Assembly: GCF_003696285.1 (NCBI RefSeq)
Contig: NZ_RFFL01000003.1
Span: 248,001 to 312,000, forward strand
DNA: 64,000 nucleotides
DNA from: Stutzerimonas nitrititolerans
Lineage (GTDB): Bacteria > Pseudomonadota > Gammaproteobacteria > Pseudomonadales > Pseudomonadaceae
Direction of reading: 5' to 3'
Both the position numbers and the translations under genes were made by a program. Below, piece by piece: positions 27,625-36,831 of this stretch. The notes under the pieces are model-generated. The model worked only from the letters and a program-made list of their open reading frames with translations. It was not told where the DNA came from and did not search any database. Numbering within the stretch: the stretch's first letter is position 1; every line of letters begins with the position of its first letter.

Positions 27625-28527
27625 CTAGTCCCGGTGTTGCCGGGCCTTTGCCACGCGCGATCCATTCGGCCGGCCCAGTACGTCGCTGATGCGCTGTCCG
27701 GCGGCGATCAGCGCCTCGAGGTCGATGCCGGTGTCGATGCCCAGGCCGTCGAGCATGTAGAGCACGTCCTCGCTGGCGACATTGCCGCTCGCGCCCTTGG
27801 CATAGGGGCAGCCGCCAAGCCCGGCGACCGAGCTGTCGAACACACAGATGCCTTCCAGCAGGCTGGCATAGATGTTCGCCAGCGCCTGGCCATAGGTGTC
27901 GTGGAAGTGCCCGGCCAGCTTGTCGCGGGGTACGGCGCGGCTGACGATATCGATCAGTTGGCGCGTCTTGCCCGGTGTGCCGGTGCCGATGGTATCGCCG
28001 AGCGAAACCTCGTAGCAGCCCATGGCAAAGAGTTCGCGCGCTACCCGTGCCACCTGCGCCGGATCGACCTCGCCCTCGTAGGGACAACCCAGCACGCAGG
28101 AGACATAGCCGCGCACCCGGATGCCGTTCTCGCGCGCAGCCTCCATCAGCGGGGCGAAGCGCGCCAGGCTCTCGTCGATCGAGCAGTTGATGTTCTTCTG
28201 TGAAAAGGCTTCGGATGCGGCGGCGAACACCGCCACTTCACTGACTCCGGCTGCCATGGCAGCTTCCAGGCCCTTGAGGTTCGGCGTCAGCGCGGTGTAG
28301 CTCACGCCGGGCTTCTGGGCGATCCGTGCGAACACCTCGGCGGAGCCGGCCATCTGCGGCACCCATTTGGGCGAGACGAAACTGCCGACCTCGATATGGC
28401 CGAGGCCGGCGGCGCTGAGGTCGTCCACCAGCCGCACCTTGTCGGCGATGCTGATTGGCTGTTTCTCGTTCTGCAGGCCGTCGCGCGGGCCGACTTCGAC
28501 CAGGCGGACCTGTTTGGGCAGGCTCAT
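27625..28527 (-). CDS. liuE: Hydroxymethylglutaryl-CoA lyase
   Basis: This is a 300-residue HMGL-like TIM barrel that splits 3-hydroxy-3-methylglutaryl-CoA into acetoacetate and acetyl-CoA, the last leucine step. Catalytic features are visible: VEVGPRDGLQNE near the N-terminus (Arg, Asp), EVSLGDTIGTGTPG, the metal-binding HFHDTYG, and the signature GLGGCPYAKGASGNVASED with the active Cys. The start at 28527 has GGAGGT upstream; the frame extends into the repeat region beyond. Confidence 0.94.
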   Translation of the reverse strand: MSLPKQVRLVEVGPRDGLQNEKQPISIADKVRLVDDLSAAGLGHIEVGSFVSPKWVPQMAGSAEVFARIAQKPGVSYTALTPNLKGLEAAMAAGVSEVAVFAAASEAFSQKNINCSIDESLARFAPLMEAARENGIRVRGYVSCVLGCPYEGEVDPAQVARVARELFAMGCYEVSLGDTIGTGTPGKTRQLIDIVSRAVPRDKLAGHFHDTYGQALANIYASLLEGICVFDSSVAGLGGCPYAKGASGNVASEDVLYMLDGLGIDTGIDLEALIAAGQRISDVLGRPNGSRVAKARQHRD

Positions 28528-28570
28528 ATGACCTCCAGGGTAACGGTGATCGCCGTTGCGTGAGTATCGC

Positions 28571-28697
28571 TGGAAAATCGCTGCGCGAGTTTTCCATCCT
28601 ACGGTGTCGTGTTTGGGGCGTAGGGTGGACAACGGCGCAGCCTTGTCCACCTGTGGGCGATTCCGGTGGAAAAGCCTCCGGCGTTTTCCACCCTACG
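28571..28697. repeat. Three short palindromic repeats between liuE and liuD
   Basis: Three imperfect hairpin units lie in tandem: 28571-28604 (TGGAAAA/TTTTCCA arms), 28619-28651 (GTGGACAA/TTGTCCAC) and 28665-28697 (GGTGGAAAA/TTTTCCACC). All carry a TAGGGTGG or its complement at one edge. The last ends at the liuD stop codon. The same family recurs at 33402-33482. Confidence 0.75.
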
Positions 28698-30677
28698 TCA
28701 GGCTTGTTCCATTTCCAGCAGCACGGTGCCTTCGCCGACCATTTCACCCTCGCTGCACAACAGGCTTTTGATCACACCAGCCTGGGCCGCACGGATGCTG
28801 TGTTCCATCTTCATCGCTTCCATCACGATCAGCACGCTGCCGGCCTCGACGCGTTGTCCGGCTTCGACCAGCACGCGAACGATGCTGCCGTTCATCGGCG
28901 CGCTCAGACCACCGTGCTGCTGGTGGCTGGCCTCGGCTGCGGCGATGGGATCGAAAACCTTGATCGCCTGCAGTTCGCCGTTCCATTCCAAGTACAGTGT
29001 GGGGCCCTGGCGAATGGCCTTCGGTGAAGATGTGCCCCCTGTAGGAGCGAGCTTGCTCGCGAATGCTGCTTCTATGGGTCTTGCAGTGTCGGTTTCGCGA
29101 GCGAGCTCGCTCCTACGTAAAACGGCTTCGTTCGTTACACGTACGGTCCGGCATTCACCGTTGCACGACAGATGCACGCGGATCAGCGCCGGCATGCCGA
29201 GGCGCAAGCCGGCCCGCTTGGCCCACGGTGAATGCACGTCGTCGTTGCGTATGTGCGTGGGCTCGGTCTCGACGAACAACTCGGCAGCCAGTTGCCAGAA
29301 CGCGTCCGACAGCTCGCCGGGCGTGCGCATCAGGTCGGCTTCGTGACGGGGAATGAAGCCGGTGTCCAGCTCCGCCGCCGCGAAGGCGGGGTGGCCAATC
29401 ACCCGGCGTAGGAAAGCGAGGTTGGTACGTACACCGCCGACACAGGTTTCATCCAGCATGGCCAACAGTCGCAGGCGTGCTTCCTCACGGTTTTCGCCCC
29501 AGGCGATCAGCTTGCCGAGCATGGGGTCGTAGAACGGCGAGATGCTGTCGCCCTCGGCCACGCCGCTGTCGACACGCCGGCCTGGCCCGGCGGCGGATTC
29601 TCGATACAGGTCGAGAGTGCCGGTGGCGGGGAGGAAATTGTTGTCCGGGTCTTCGGCGTACAGGCGCACCTCGATGGCGTGGCCGTTCAGCGGTACCTGC
29701 GCCTGGGTGATCGGCAGCGGCTCGCCCCGAGCGATACGAATCTGCCAGGCGACCAGATCGAGGCCGGTGATGGCTTCGGTGACCGGATGCTCGACCTGCA
29801 GGCGGGTGTTCATCTCCATGAAGAAGAACTCGCCGCGTGCATCCAGCAGAAACTCGACCGTGCCCGCGCCGACGTAGCCGATAGCTTGCGCCGCCTTGAC
29901 CGCGGCCTCGCCCATGGCCCGACGCAGCTCGATGGACAGGCCCGGGGCGGGCGCTTCCTCGACCACTTTCTGGTGGCGGCGCTGGATCGAGCAGTCGCGT
30001 TCGTTGAGGTACAGGCAGTGGCCGTGCTGGTCGGCAAATACCTGGATTTCCACGTGCCGCGGCTTGAGCAGGTATTTCTCCACGAGCATGCGCGCGTCGC
30101 CGAACGAGGACTGCGCTTCGCGCTGGGCCGATTGCAATGCTTCGACCAGGTCGGCTTCTCGCTCGACGATCTTCATGCCTTTGCCGCCGCCACCGGCAGC
30201 GGCCTTGAGTAGCACCGGGTAGCCGATCTGTTCGGCGGCGCGGCGGAATGTTTCCGGATCCTGCGCCTCGCCGTGATAGCCGGGCACCAGGGGCACGCCG
30301 GCTTGCTCCATCAGCGCCTTGGCGGCGGATTTGCTGCCCATTGCCTCGATGGCCGAGGCGGGCGGGCCGAGGAAGATCAGGCCGGCCGTCTCACAGGCAC
30401 GGGCAAACTCGGCATTCTCCGAAAGGAAGCCGTAGCCGGGGTGGATGGCCTGTGCTCCGCTGGCCCTGGCCGCTTCGATCAGCTTGTCCGCGCGCAGATA
30501 GCTGTCGGCCGGCTTGGCCCCGCCGAGGTCGATGCGGATGTCGGCCTCCCGGGTATGCCGGGCGTCGGCATCGACCGCGCTGTGTACCGCGACGGTGGTC
30601 AGGCCCATGGCCTTGGCGGTGCGCATCACGCGGCAAGCGATTTCGCCGCGGTTGGCGATCAGCAGGGTGGTCAGCAT
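28698..30677 (-). CDS. liuD: Methylcrotonyl-CoA carboxylase biotin-containing alpha subunit
   Basis: This 659-residue subunit carries biotin carboxylase and the biotin carrier domain. The start LTTLLIANRGEIACRV, the ATP-grasp loop AAGGGGKGMK, and RDCSIQRRHQK with FMEMNTRLQVEHPVTE mark the carboxylase (about residues 1-450). The carrier domain ends the protein with VMEAMKMEHS; Lys 623 is the biotin site. With LiuB it makes 3-methylglutaconyl-CoA. Residues about 521-546 (RRSELARETDTARP...) are encoded by an inserted REP pair that keeps the frame open. The insert sits in the linker before the carrier domain, so activity is probably retained. The ATG at 30677 has AGGAA upstream. Confidence 0.93.
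   Translation of the reverse strand: MLTTLLIANRGEIACRVMRTAKAMGLTTVAVHSAVDADARHTREADIRIDLGGAKPADSYLRADKLIEAARASGAQAIHPGYGFLSENAEFARACETAGLIFLGPPASAIEAMGSKSAAKALMEQAGVPLVPGYHGEAQDPETFRRAAEQIGYPVLLKAAAGGGGKGMKIVEREADLVEALQSAQREAQSSFGDARMLVEKYLLKPRHVEIQVFADQHGHCLYLNERDCSIQRRHQKVVEEAPAPGLSIELRRAMGEAAVKAAQAIGYVGAGTVEFLLDARGEFFFMEMNTRLQVEHPVTEAITGLDLVAWQIRIARGEPLPITQAQVPLNGHAIEVRLYAEDPDNNFLPATGTLDLYRESAAGPGRRVDSGVAEGDSISPFYDPMLGKLIAWGENREEARLRLLAMLDETCVGGVRTNLAFLRRVIGHPAFAAAELDTGFIPRHEADLMRTPGELSDAFWQLAAELFVETEPTHIRNDDVHSPWAKRAGLRLGMPALIRVHLSCNGECRTVRVTNEAVLRRSELARETDTARPIEAAFASKLAPTGGTSSPKAIRQGPTLYLEWNGELQAIKVFDPIAAAEASHQQHGGLSAPMNGSIVRVLVEAGQRVEAGSVLIVMEAMKMEHSIRAAQAGVIKSLLCSEGEMVGEGTVLLEMEQA
29041..29116. 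repeat. Inverted REP pair (REPIN) translated inside liuD
   Basis: A 22-base REP (GTAGGAGCGAGCTTGCTCGC plus GA, 29041-29062) faces an inverted copy (29095-29116) across a 32-base spacer. This is a typical Pseudomonas REPIN architecture. It lies wholly inside the liuD reading frame with no stop codon, encoding about 26 residues. Confidence 0.9.
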
Positions 30678-30710
30678 TGTCGTGGTTCCTGCGTGGCCTG
30701 GGAGGTTGTT

Positions 30711-30888
30711 CCCCTCACCCTGGCCCTCTCCCCTGAGGGGAGAGGGGATGACGGAGTGGGGCAGGGAAATGGAGTGAACTCGAAGCACATTGATGGACAA
30801 GCACGGCCGTGTGGGGTTGGCTTCGTGGCCAGAACCCTGCCCGAAGCAACCCCCTCGCCCCTTTGGGGAGAGGGCTGGGGTGAGGGGG
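30711..30888. repeat. Inverted pair of C-rich palindromic repeats between liuD and liuC
   Basis: Copy one (30711-30748) reads CCCCTCACCCTGGCCCTCTC and folds back on GAGGGGAGAGGGG. Copy two (30850-30888) is the same unit inverted, with GGGGAGAGGGCTGGGGTGAG. The CCCTCACCC...GAGAGGG unit is common in intergenic regions of proteobacteria. The pair fills most of the 228-base liuC-liuD gap. Confidence 0.8.
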
Positions 30889-30905
30889 CGAATGGCCAGC
30901 CAACT

Positions 30906-31709
30906 TCAACCATCAGGCATCTCCTGCCAGCCCGGCTTGCGCTTCTCCAGAAAGGCTTCCAGCCCCTCCTGGCCCTCGGGGCTGACGCGAATGCGGGCGA
31001 TGCTGTTCTCGGTGTAACGGCGCAGCGCCTGGCTGAGCGTTCCGCTGCTGACCTCGCGCAACAGATCCTTGCCGACGCGCATGGCCTGCGGGCTGTTCAA
31101 CAGCAGCGTGTCGATCCAGTCGCAAAGGCTGTCATCCAGCGTCTCGGCCGCATAGTTTTCCGACAGCAAACCGAGCTCCCGAGCGCGCTCGCCGCTGAAA
31201 CGCTCACCGGTCAGGGCATAGCGGCGCGTGGCACGCTCGCCGATGGCCTTGACCACGAAGGGGCTGATCACGGCTGGCGCGAGGCCGATGCGGACCTCGG
31301 ACAGCGACAGCTGCGCATCGACGGCGCCAATCGCCATGTCGCAGCAGGCGATCAGCCCCACCGCGCCGCCGAAGGCTGCGCCTTGCACCACGGCCAGGGT
31401 CGGCAGCTTCAGGTGGTAGAGGCGATACATCAACTCGGCCAGTTCGTGCGCCTCGGTTAGGTTGGTCTCGAAATCCAGCGTGGCCGATTCGCGCATCCAG
31501 GCCAGATCGGCGCCGGCCGAGAAGTGCTTGCCGCGACCGCGCAGCAGCAGGAAGCGCAGCGCGTCGTCCGCCTGCACCTCGGCGATGGCGGCGATCAGCT
31601 CGCGAATCATCAGGGCATTGAATGCGTTGTTCTTTTCCGGGCGACCGAGCCAGAGGGTGGCGAAGCCGCGCGGGTCCTTTTCCAGTTGTACGGTGGTGAA
31701 GTCGGTCAT
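30906..31709 (-). CDS. liuC: Methylglutaconyl-CoA hydratase
   Basis: This is a 267-residue crotonase-fold enzyme that hydrates 3-methylglutaconyl-CoA to HMG-CoA. The oxyanion-hole segments are GKHFSAGADLAWM and VQGAAFGGAVGLIACCDMAIG; the acid/base region is LSEVRIGLAPAVISPFV. Position between liuB and liuD identifies the substrate, which the crotonase fold alone would not. The start is the ATG at 31709, 74 bases after the liuB stop. Confidence 0.92.
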   Translation of the reverse strand: MTDFTTVQLEKDPRGFATLWLGRPEKNNAFNALMIRELIAAIAEVQADDALRFLLLRGRGKHFSAGADLAWMRESATLDFETNLTEAHELAELMYRLYHLKLPTLAVVQGAAFGGAVGLIACCDMAIGAVDAQLSLSEVRIGLAPAVISPFVVKAIGERATRRYALTGERFSGERARELGLLSENYAAETLDDSLCDWIDTLLLNSPQAMRVGKDLLREVSSGTLSQALRRYTENSIARIRVSPEGQEGLEAFLEKRKPGWQEMPDG

Positions 31710-31783
31710 GCTGGCTCTCTGTAGGTTCTTGCCGCCGATCCTGCCGGCAGGGCTCCGGTCGTCAGCGATCGGCGAAGCGCGGC

Positions 31784-33391
31784 TTACATGCGGAATACGC
31801 CGAAGCGGGTGGTCTCGATCGGCGCGTTGAGACTTGCCGAGATTGCCAGGCCCAGCACGTCTCTGGTCTGCGCAGGATCAATTACGCCGTCATCCCACAG
31901 TCGCGCGCTGGAATAGTAGGGGTGCCCCTGGCGCTCGTACTGTTCGAGGATCGGTTGCCTGATCGCCGCCGCCTCGTCCTCAGCCAGCACCTTGCCCGCG
32001 CGCTCGCTCTGTTCCTGCTTGACCTGCACCAGCACGCCGGCAGCCTGTTCGCCGCCCATCACGGCGATCCGGGCGTTGGGCCACATCAACAGAAAACGCG
32101 GGTCGTAGGCGCGGCCGCACATGCCGTAGTTGCCGGCGCCGAAGCTGCCGCCGATGATCACGGTGAACTTCGGCACCCGCGCGCAGGCCACCGCGGTGAC
32201 CAGCTTGGCACCGTGCTTGGCGATGCCGCCGGCCTCGTATTTCTGCCCAACCATGAAGCCGGTGATGTTCTGCAGGAACAGCAGCGGAATGCCGCGCTGG
32301 CAAGCCAGCTCGATGAAATGCGCGCCTTTCTGGGCGGCTTCGGAAAACAGGATGCCGTTGTTCGCCAGGATGGCGATCGGGTAGCCGTGCAGGTGGGCGA
32401 AGCCGCACACCAGGGTGGTACCGAACAGCGCCTTGAATTCATCGAATTCGCTGCCATCCACCAGTCGCGCGATCACTTCACGCACGTCGTAGGGCTGTTT
32501 GGCCTGGGCCGGGATCACGCCGTAAAGCTCGTCGGCCGGGTATAGCGGCGCCCTTGGCTCGCGCACTTGCAACTGCCCTTGTTTGCGCCAGTTGAGGTTG
32601 GCGACGCAGCGCCGAGCGATGGCCAGCGCATGTTCGTCGTTCTCGGCATAGTGGTCGGCCACGCCCGAAATCTTGCAGTGCACGTCGGCGCCGCCCAGCT
32701 CCTCGGCGGTCACCACTTCTCCGGTAGCGGCTTTCACCAGCGGCGGGCCGGCGAGGAAGATGGTCGCCTGCTCGCGGACCATGATGGTTTCGTCGGCCAT
32801 GGCCGGCACGTAGGCGCCGCCTGCGGTGCAGGAGCCCATGACCACGGCGATCTGCGGAATGCCCATGGCGCTCATGTTGGCCTGGTTGAAGAAGATGCGG
32901 CCGAAATGCTCGCGGTCGGGAAACACTTCGTCCTGGCGCGGCAGGTTGGCACCACCGGAATCCACCAGGTAGATGCACGGCAGACGGTTTTCCTGGGCGA
33001 TGGTCTGGGCGCGCAGATGCTTCTTCACCGTCAACGGATAATAGGTGCCGCCTTTTACCGTGGCGTCGTTGGCGATGATCATGCATTCGATGCCTTCGAC
33101 CCGGCCGATACCGGCGACCACGCCGGCGGCGGCGACGTCCTCGCCGTATACCTCGTAAGCCGCCAACGGGGCGACTTCGAGAAAGGCTGAACCGGAGTCG
33201 AGGAGGGCGTCGATGCGCTCGCGCACCAGCAATTTGCCGCGCGCCAGGTGGCGCTGCTGAGCGACCTCGCCACCGCCTTCGCTGACGCGGGCGAGCAGGG
33301 CGCGCAGATTCTCGACCTGTTCCAGCATCGCTGCGCTATTGGTAGCGTACTCGGGCGAACGGGGATTGATCTGGGTATGCAGGATGGCCAT
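31784..33391 (-). CDS. liuB: Methylcrotonyl-CoA carboxylase carboxyltransferase beta subunit
   Basis: This is a 535-residue carboxyltransferase, the usual LiuB length. It transfers CO2 from biotin on LiuD to 3-methylcrotonyl-CoA. Crotonase-like N- and C-halves are visible: [31 protein letters not shown] in the first, and [32 protein letters not shown] in the second. The ATG at 33391 opens [12 protein letters not shown]; the upstream extension runs into a palindromic repeat. Confidence 0.95.
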   Translation of the reverse strand: MAILHTQINPRSPEYATNSAAMLEQVENLRALLARVSEGGGEVAQQRHLARGKLLVRERIDALLDSGSAFLEVAPLAAYEVYGEDVAAAGVVAGIGRVEGIECMIIANDATVKGGTYYPLTVKKHLRAQTIAQENRLPCIYLVDSGGANLPRQDEVFPDREHFGRIFFNQANMSAMGIPQIAVVMGSCTAGGAYVPAMADETIMVREQATIFLAGPPLVKAATGEVVTAEELGGADVHCKISGVADHYAENDEHALAIARRCVANLNWRKQGQLQVREPRAPLYPADELYGVIPAQAKQPYDVREVIARLVDGSEFDEFKALFGTTLVCGFAHLHGYPIAILANNGILFSEAAQKGAHFIELACQRGIPLLFLQNITGFMVGQKYEAGGIAKHGAKLVTAVACARVPKFTVIIGGSFGAGNYGMCGRAYDPRFLLMWPNARIAVMGGEQAAGVLVQVKQEQSERAGKVLAEDEAAAIRQPILEQYERQGHPYYSSARLWDDGVIDPAQTRDVLGLAISASLNAPIETTRFGVFRM

Positions 33392-33401
33392 GGTCAGGCT
33401 C

Positions 33402-33482
33402 CGTAGGGTGGAAATCCGCGAAGCGATTTCCACCTGACTACTGTTGTGGTGGAAAAGGCCTGCGGCCGTTTTCCACCCTACG
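33402..33482. repeat. Pair of palindromic repeats between liuA and liuB
   Basis: Unit one (about 33402-33434) starts CGTAGGGTGGAAATC and folds on GATTTCCACC. Unit two (about 33449-33482) has GGTGGAAAA and TTTTCCACCCTACGG arms. The two outer edges are inverted relative to each other. This is the same family as at 28571-28697 and it fills nearly the whole gap. Confidence 0.75.
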
Positions 33483-33484
33483 GG

Positions 33485-34648
33485 TCATCTGGATTCGTTG
33501 AACAGCTCGCGACCGATCAGCATGCGACGGATCTCACTGGTACCGGCGCCGATCTCGTAGAGCTTGGCGTCGCGCAGCAGGCGACCGGTGGGGAACTCGT
33601 TGATGTAGCCATTGCCACCAAGGATCTGGATCGCTTCCAGCGCCATCTGCGTGGCGCGCTCGGCGGTGTAGAGGATCACCCCGGCGGCATCCTTGCGGGT
33701 GGTCTCGCCGCGGTCGCAGGCCTGCGCGACCGTATACAGGTAGGCCCGGCTGGCGTTCAGCTGGGTGTACATGTCGGCCACCTTGCCCTGGATGAACTGG
33801 AATTCGCCGATGCTCTGGCCGAACTGCTTGCGGTCATGGATGTAGGGCAATACTACGTCCAGGCAGGCCTGCATGATCCCGGTGGGGCCGGCGGCGAGCA
33901 CCACGCGTTCGTAGTCCAGGCCGCTCATCAACACCTTGACGCCGCCGTTCTCGGCGCCCAGCACGTTTTCCTCCGGCACCTCGACGTCATCGAAGAACAG
34001 CTCGCAGGTGTTGGAGCCGCGCATGCCCAGCTTGTCGAACTTGTTGCCGCGCGAGAATCCCTTCCAGTCGCGCTCGACGATGAAGGCGGTGATGCCGTGC
34101 GGGCCTCTTTCCAGGTCGGTCTTGGCGTAGATCACGTAGGTGTTGGCGTCCGGGCCGTTGGTGATCCAGGTCTTGCTGCCGTTGAGCACATAACGGTCGC
34201 CACGCTTTTCCGCGCGCAACTTCATCGAGACCACGTCGGAGCCGGCATTCGGCTCGCTCATGGCCAGCGCGCCGACGTGTTCGCCGCTGATCAGCTTGGG
34301 CAGGTATTTTTCTTTCTGCGCTGCCGTGCCGTTGCGGTTGATCTGGTTGACGCACAGGTTCGAGTGCGCGCCGTAGGAGAGGGCGACCGAGGCCGAGCCG
34401 CGGCTGATTTCTTCCATTACTACCACATGGGCCAGGTAGCCGAGGCCGGCACCGCCGTACTCCTCGGAAACGGTCACGCCGAGCAGGCCCATCTCGCCGA
34501 ACTTCTTCCACATGTCCGCCGGGAACAGATTTTCCCGGTCGATGGCCTCGGCGCGGGGCGCCAGTTCGGCGGCGACGAAGGCCTGCACCTGCTCGCGCAG
34601 CATGTCGATGGTTTCACCGAGGGCGAAGTTGAGGCTGGAATGGTTCAT
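33485..34648 (-). CDS. liuA: Isovaleryl-CoA dehydrogenase
   Basis: This is a 387-residue FAD acyl-CoA dehydrogenase that oxidises isovaleryl-CoA to 3-methylcrotonyl-CoA and passes electrons to ETF. Assignment to isovaleryl-CoA is supported by the catalytic base. The usual Glu of IYEGTS is absent ([13 protein letters not shown]), and a Glu occurs instead in [12 protein letters not shown], as in isovaleryl-CoA dehydrogenases. FAD-binding segments [11 protein letters not shown] and WITNG are present. The ATG at 34648 has AGGTG upstream. It is first in the liuABCDE order and divergent from the isoleucine operon. Confidence 0.95.
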   Translation of the reverse strand: MNHSSLNFALGETIDMLREQVQAFVAAELAPRAEAIDRENLFPADMWKKFGEMGLLGVTVSEEYGGAGLGYLAHVVVMEEISRGSASVALSYGAHSNLCVNQINRNGTAAQKEKYLPKLISGEHVGALAMSEPNAGSDVVSMKLRAEKRGDRYVLNGSKTWITNGPDANTYVIYAKTDLERGPHGITAFIVERDWKGFSRGNKFDKLGMRGSNTCELFFDDVEVPEENVLGAENGGVKVLMSGLDYERVVLAAGPTGIMQACLDVVLPYIHDRKQFGQSIGEFQFIQGKVADMYTQLNASRAYLYTVAQACDRGETTRKDAAGVILYTAERATQMALEAIQILGGNGYINEFPTGRLLRDAKLYEIGAGTSEIRRMLIGRELFNESR

Positions 34649-34774
34649 GGAGCACCTGCTGATCTTGTAGTTGTTATGTCCGGTTCGCCGTGACGACACG
34701 TCAGCGGACGTTCGGCCATTTGGCTATCGTTTGGCAAGTTCGTTCGAGAAACAGAACGTGCACGCCTGTAACCT

Positions 34775-34788
34775 TTACGTTAACGTAA
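34775..34788. promoter_or_regulatory. LiuR-type operator dyad between divergent operons
   Basis: TTACGTTAACGTAA is a perfect 14-base palindrome in the 205-base gap between liuA and the SDR gene. It resembles the TTTACGTnnACGTAAA-like dyads reported for LiuR in proteobacteria. Being symmetrical and central, it could control both directions. The -35/-10 elements were not resolved with confidence; MerR promoters often have long spacers. Confidence 0.7.
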
Positions 34789-34853
34789 GCCTGTGCTGAG
34801 CTGACTGTCAACGCCACCGTGACGGCTGGGGTCACCAACGAAGAGGAACCACC

Positions 34854-35621
34854 GTGGATATCCAAGACAAGGTTTTTCTGATCACCGGAGGCGCATCGGG
34901 ACTGGGTGCCGCGACCGTCGAGGTGCTGATTTCAGCTGGTGCCCGAGTGGTGCTGGCGGATATCAATGCCGATCTCCTGGCCGGGCAGGTCAGCCGTCTC
35001 GGCGCCAATGCCTGGGGCGTGGTGATCGATGTGCGCAGCGAGACCGAGGCGCAGGCCGCCGTCGATGCGGCACTCGAGCAGTTCGGCGGGCTGCACGGTC
35101 TGGTCAACTGCGCCGGCGTCGCCAGTGGCGAAAGGATTCTGGGACGCCAGGGCCCGCATGGGCTGGACGGTTTCGCCCGGGTGATCAACCTCAACCTGAT
35201 CGGGACCTTCAACATGCTGCGCCTTGCAGCCGAGGCGATGGCGAAGGGCGAGCCGGATGTGCAAGGCAATCGCGGCGTGATCATCAACACCGCCTCCATC
35301 GCTGCTTACGACGGCCAGATCGGCCAGGCGGCCTATGCCGCATCCAAGGGCGGCGTGGCCGCCATGACGTTGCCCGCCGCACGCGAACTGGCGCGTCACG
35401 GCATACGGGTCATGACCATCGCGCCCGGGGTGTTCGAAACGCCGATGATGTCCGGCATGACCCAGGAAATTCGCGATTCGCTGGCCGCCGGCGTGCCCTT
35501 TCCGCCGCGCCTCGGGCGACCGGACGAGTATGCCGCGCTGGTACGCCAGATCATCGAGAACGACATGCTCAACGGCGAGGTGATCCGCCTCGACGGCGCG
35601 TTGCGCATGGCCGCGAAATAA
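34854..35621 (+). CDS. SDR 3-hydroxyacyl-CoA dehydrogenase, HSD10 type
   Basis: This is a 255-residue short-chain dehydrogenase close in layout to 17beta-HSD10. It has [15 protein letters not shown] for NAD binding, [11 protein letters not shown], a catalytic Ser in [12 protein letters not shown] and YAASKGG for the YxxxK pair. It probably oxidises 2-methyl-3-hydroxybutyryl-CoA in isoleucine breakdown. The start is a GTG with AGAGGAA upstream. A thiolase follows after 13 bases and an acyl-CoA dehydrogenase after that, the expected partners. Straight-chain 3-hydroxyacyl-CoA could also be used. Confidence 0.87.
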   Translation: MDIQDKVFLITGGASGLGAATVEVLISAGARVVLADINADLLAGQVSRLGANAWGVVIDVRSETEAQAAVDAALEQFGGLHGLVNCAGVASGERILGRQGPHGLDGFARVINLNLIGTFNMLRLAAEAMAKGEPDVQGNRGVIINTASIAAYDGQIGQAAYAASKGGVAAMTLPAARELARHGIRVMTIAPGVFETPMMSGMTQEIRDSLAAGVPFPPRLGRPDEYAALVRQIIENDMLNGEVIRLDGALRMAAK

Positions 35622-35634
35622 TCGGAGAGACACG

Positions 35635-36822
35635 ATGAACAACGATCCAATCGTCATTCTCGGCACGGCCCGTACGCCCATGGGCGGTTTCCAGGGCGAC
35701 CTGAAAAGCCTCAGCGCGCCGGAGTTGGGCGCCGCCGCGATTCGCGCGGCGGTCGAACGCAGCGGCATAGCGGCCGATCAGGTGCAGCAAGTGCTGATGG
35801 GCTGTGTGCTGCCGGCCGGCCTCGGCCAGGCGCCGGCACGCCAGGCGGCGCTCGGTGCCGGGCTGGGCAAGACGACTGCCTGCACCACGTTGAACAAGAT
35901 GTGCGGCTCGGGCATGCAGGCGGCGATCTTCGCCCACGATGCGCTGCGCGCCGGCAGCGTCGATCTGGTCGTGGCGGGGGGCATGGAAAGCATGTCCAAC
36001 GCGCCCTATCTGCTGGACAAGGCCCGGAGCGACTACCGCATGGGGCACGGCAAGGTGCTCGACCACATGTTTCTCGACGGCCTCGAGGATGCCTACGACA
36101 AGGGCCGACTGATGGGCACCTTTGCCGAAGACTGTGCGCAGCATCATGGCTTCAGCCGCGAAGAACAGGACGCCTACGCGCTGACCTCGTTGCAGCGTGC
36201 CCGCGAGGCCATTGCCAGCGGCCGCTTCGCCAGCGAGATAGTCCCGGTCGACGTCACTCTGGGGCGCGAGCAGCGCACCATTGGCGACGACGAGCAACCG
36301 CCCAAGGCCATGCCGGAGAAGATCCCGACGCTCAAGCCGGCGTTCCGCGAAGGCGGCAGTGTCACGGCGGCCAATTCCAGTTCGATTTCCGACGGCGCCG
36401 CTGCGCTGGTGCTGACGCGCCGCTCCCATGCCGAGCAGCTTGGCCTGAAGCCGCAGGCGGTGGTTCACGGGCACGCGGTATTCGCCGATGCGCCCAACCT
36501 GTTCCCGACGGCGCCCATCGGCGCCATTCACAAGCTGCTGGAACGTACCGGCTGGCGTCCCGGCGAAGTGGATCTGTTCGAGATCAACGAAGCCTTTGCC
36601 GTGGTCAGCATGGTCGCCATGCGCGAGCTGGGGCTGGAACATGCCAAGGTCAACGTCAACGGTGGCGCCTGTGCGCTGGGCCATCCCATCGGCGCCTCGG
36701 GCGCGCGGATCCTGGTCACGCTGATCGCCGCGCTGCGTGACCGCGGCCTGCGCAAGGGCATCGCGGCCATCTGCATCGGCGGTGGCGAAGCGACTGCGAT
36801 GGCTGTCGAACTGCTCGATTGA
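35635..36822 (+). CDS. Acyl-CoA thiolase (acetyl-CoA acetyltransferase type)
   Basis: This is a 395-residue thiolase II. The nucleophilic Cys is in LNKMCGSGMQA (about residue 89), the His in NGGACALGHPIGASGAR, and the second Cys in AICIGGGEATAM. In this operon it should cleave 2-methylacetoacetyl-CoA to propionyl-CoA and acetyl-CoA; acetoacetyl-CoA from the leucine side is also a plausible substrate. It is 13 bases after the SDR gene and nine bases before the dehydrogenase. Confidence 0.92.
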   Translation: MNNDPIVILGTARTPMGGFQGDLKSLSAPELGAAAIRAAVERSGIAADQVQQVLMGCVLPAGLGQAPARQAALGAGLGKTTACTTLNKMCGSGMQAAIFAHDALRAGSVDLVVAGGMESMSNAPYLLDKARSDYRMGHGKVLDHMFLDGLEDAYDKGRLMGTFAEDCAQHHGFSREEQDAYALTSLQRAREAIASGRFASEIVPVDVTLGREQRTIGDDEQPPKAMPEKIPTLKPAFREGGSVTAANSSSISDGAAALVLTRRSHAEQLGLKPQAVVHGHAVFADAPNLFPTAPIGAIHKLLERTGWRPGEVDLFEINEAFAVVSMVAMRELGLEHAKVNVNGGACALGHPIGASGARILVTLIAALRDRGLRKGIAAICIGGGEATAMAVELLD

Positions 36823-36831
36823 GGACCGACC

